Notes under the pieces: model-generated
Seen by the model: the letters and a program-made list of their open reading frames with translations, nothing else
Database searches by the model: none
What the model was told of the DNA's origin: nothing
Part shown: piece after piece, positions 13,198 through 14,046 of the stretch
How positions within the stretch are numbered: position 1 is the stretch's first letter
How the letters are laid out: every line of letters begins with the position of its first letter
NCBI GenBank assembly: GCA_013044415.1
Contig: JABEUO010000111.1
Span: 1-14,046, forward strand
DNA length: 14,046 nt
From: Acidimicrobiaceae bacterium
GTDB taxonomy: Bacteria > Actinomycetota > Acidimicrobiia > Acidimicrobiales > Acidimicrobiaceae
Direction: 5' to 3'
Program-made: the position numbers and the translations under genes

Positions 13198-14046
13198 TTA
13201 CGAAAACCCCGCCGCTGAAGCTGACGCAGCACTAGGGCGTGCTACAAGCCCTTCAACGATGGCTTTCGGAAGCTCGGCTATGTGGGCTGGGAGCGGGACA
13301 GGTTTACTCAAGTGGGAGAGAGCAACTTCGATCTCGGCAGTGCGGCCCTGATTAGAGATCGAAAGGCTGGCTCCGGTCATCGTTCCACCAGTTGTGGACA
13401 TGTTAATTACGTAGGTTCCGGTGATCTTGGTGGGACTAGGGGCTTTCCCTGTCATCTGCTGGATAGCTGGAGCTAGCGTGTTGAAAGCACTCAGGAGAGA
13501 TCCCTTGGCCTGAAGGCCCCCACCAGATAACGCAGAGATCGTGGATCTGTTCTCGATTATCTGGCCAAGAGCCGACATCATCGAAGCCGATCCTTGGCGG
13601 ACTTTTGCCTGAGCGGCAGGGTTGCCGTTGGCCTGCTTAGTCAGCTGAGCAAGGTACGAGGGCGGTACCTGGAACCACCGGCCGCCGAGCCCCAAATCGA
13701 GCCCCTCCATTTTGCTCGCGTCGGATTTCGGAACCAGGCTCTGAAGTGGAGTCAGATTTATACGGAAGTATTCTGATTTCCCTACCAGCCGCATGTCAAA
13801 CACGGGGCTCGTGTGATAGTAGAGGCTGATATCCACCGAAACGTTACCCTTACCGGCCTTCGATAGGGCCACTCCTGGCTTCGCAGAGGCTGCATCGATG
13901 TGCAGCGAGAAGACGGATAGGTACTTATCCGCCGATGCTGAACCGCTTCCAGCGAGGCTACCGGAGACCACCATTTGCAGGTCGGGAGAGGCACCCACAG
14001 ACTTGACGGCGTTTCGTACCTGCTGAAGAGCGCTTAGCCCACATCC
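13198..14046 (-). CDS. Probable secreted or lipid-anchored protein, 5' partial
   Basis: The frame is open to the right edge, so GTG 13998 is not necessarily the start. Codons from 14046 read GCGLSALQQVRNAVKSVGAS. About 282 residues are visible. The protein is rich in Ser, Ala, Gly and Thr and has alternating beta-strand stretches (VSVDISLYYHTSPVFDMRLV, YFRINLTPLQSL, TYVINMSTTGGTMTGASLSI, TAEIEVALSHL), plus GGRWFQVPPSYLAQL. It ends in a low-complexity ARPSAASASAAGFS tail. The layout recalls LppX/LprG/LolA-like lipid-binding lipoproteins of actinobacteria, but no diagnostic motif was identified. The Gly-Cys at the edge could be the end of a lipobox; the residues before it are outside the window. 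Function is unknown. Confidence 0.75.
   Translation of the reverse strand, partial: GCGLSALQQVRNAVKSVGASPDLQMVVSGSLAGSGSASADKYLSVFSLHIDAASAKPGVALSKAGKGNVSVDISLYYHTSPVFDMRLVGKSEYFRINLTPLQSLVPKSDASKMEGLDLGLGGRWFQVPPSYLAQLTKQANGNPAAQAKVRQGSASMMSALGQIIENRSTISALSGGGLQAKGSLLSAFNTLAPAIQQMTGKAPSPTKITGTYVINMSTTGGTMTGASLSISNQGRTAEIEVALSHLSKPVPLPAHIAELPKAIVEGLVARPSAASASAAGFS

Overview
The window looks like chromosomal DNA of a moderately G+C-rich actinobacterium. The evidence is a DUF664/DinB-type protein, a crotonase that resembles mycobacterial EchA6, a small membrane protein starting with the actinobacterial FGPxRxGWG signature, frequent GTG/TTG starts, and a likely leaderless promoter. An acidimicrobial relative is possible, but this is only an impression from composition and gene style. 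No mobile element, CRISPR array, tRNA or rRNA was seen.

Positions 1-9867 (+ strand) hold a tightly packed catabolic operon that began before the window. In order it encodes an acyl-CoA ligase (5' end cut off), an aldehyde dehydrogenase, a zinc alcohol dehydrogenase, a metallo-beta-lactamase-fold hydrolase, an SDR-fold protein, the molybdopterin large subunit of a xanthine dehydrogenase/CoxL-type hydroxylase, an EchA6-like crotonase, the FAD subunit and the 2Fe-2S subunit. Junctions overlap by 1-4 nt or are separated by at most 19 nt. The genes suggest alcohol to aldehyde to acid to acyl-CoA conversion plus a molybdenum hydroxylation and a hydrolytic step; the substrate cannot be read from sequence. 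Two members appear to lack the classical catalytic residues of their families: the SDR (Asn/Ser/Tyr/Lys tetrad replaced) and the crotonase (both glutamates replaced). A perfect 14-bp tandem duplication at the SDR/large-subunit junction turns a 4-nt overlap into a five-codon mini-ORF that overlaps the large-subunit start.

Positions 9868-11692 are sparse: a small two-helix membrane protein (- strand), a DUF664/DinB-like protein (+ strand), and intergenic stretches with short palindromes and a 9-bp repeat.

Positions 11693-12772 hold a two-gene - strand unit: a TetR-family regulator and a coupled small membrane protein. A perfect 7-2-7 palindrome between plausible -35 and -10 boxes is a strong candidate for an autoregulatory operator. 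After about 430 nt without a recognised gene, the window ends inside a - strand gene for a probable secreted or lipid-anchored protein whose N-terminus lies outside.
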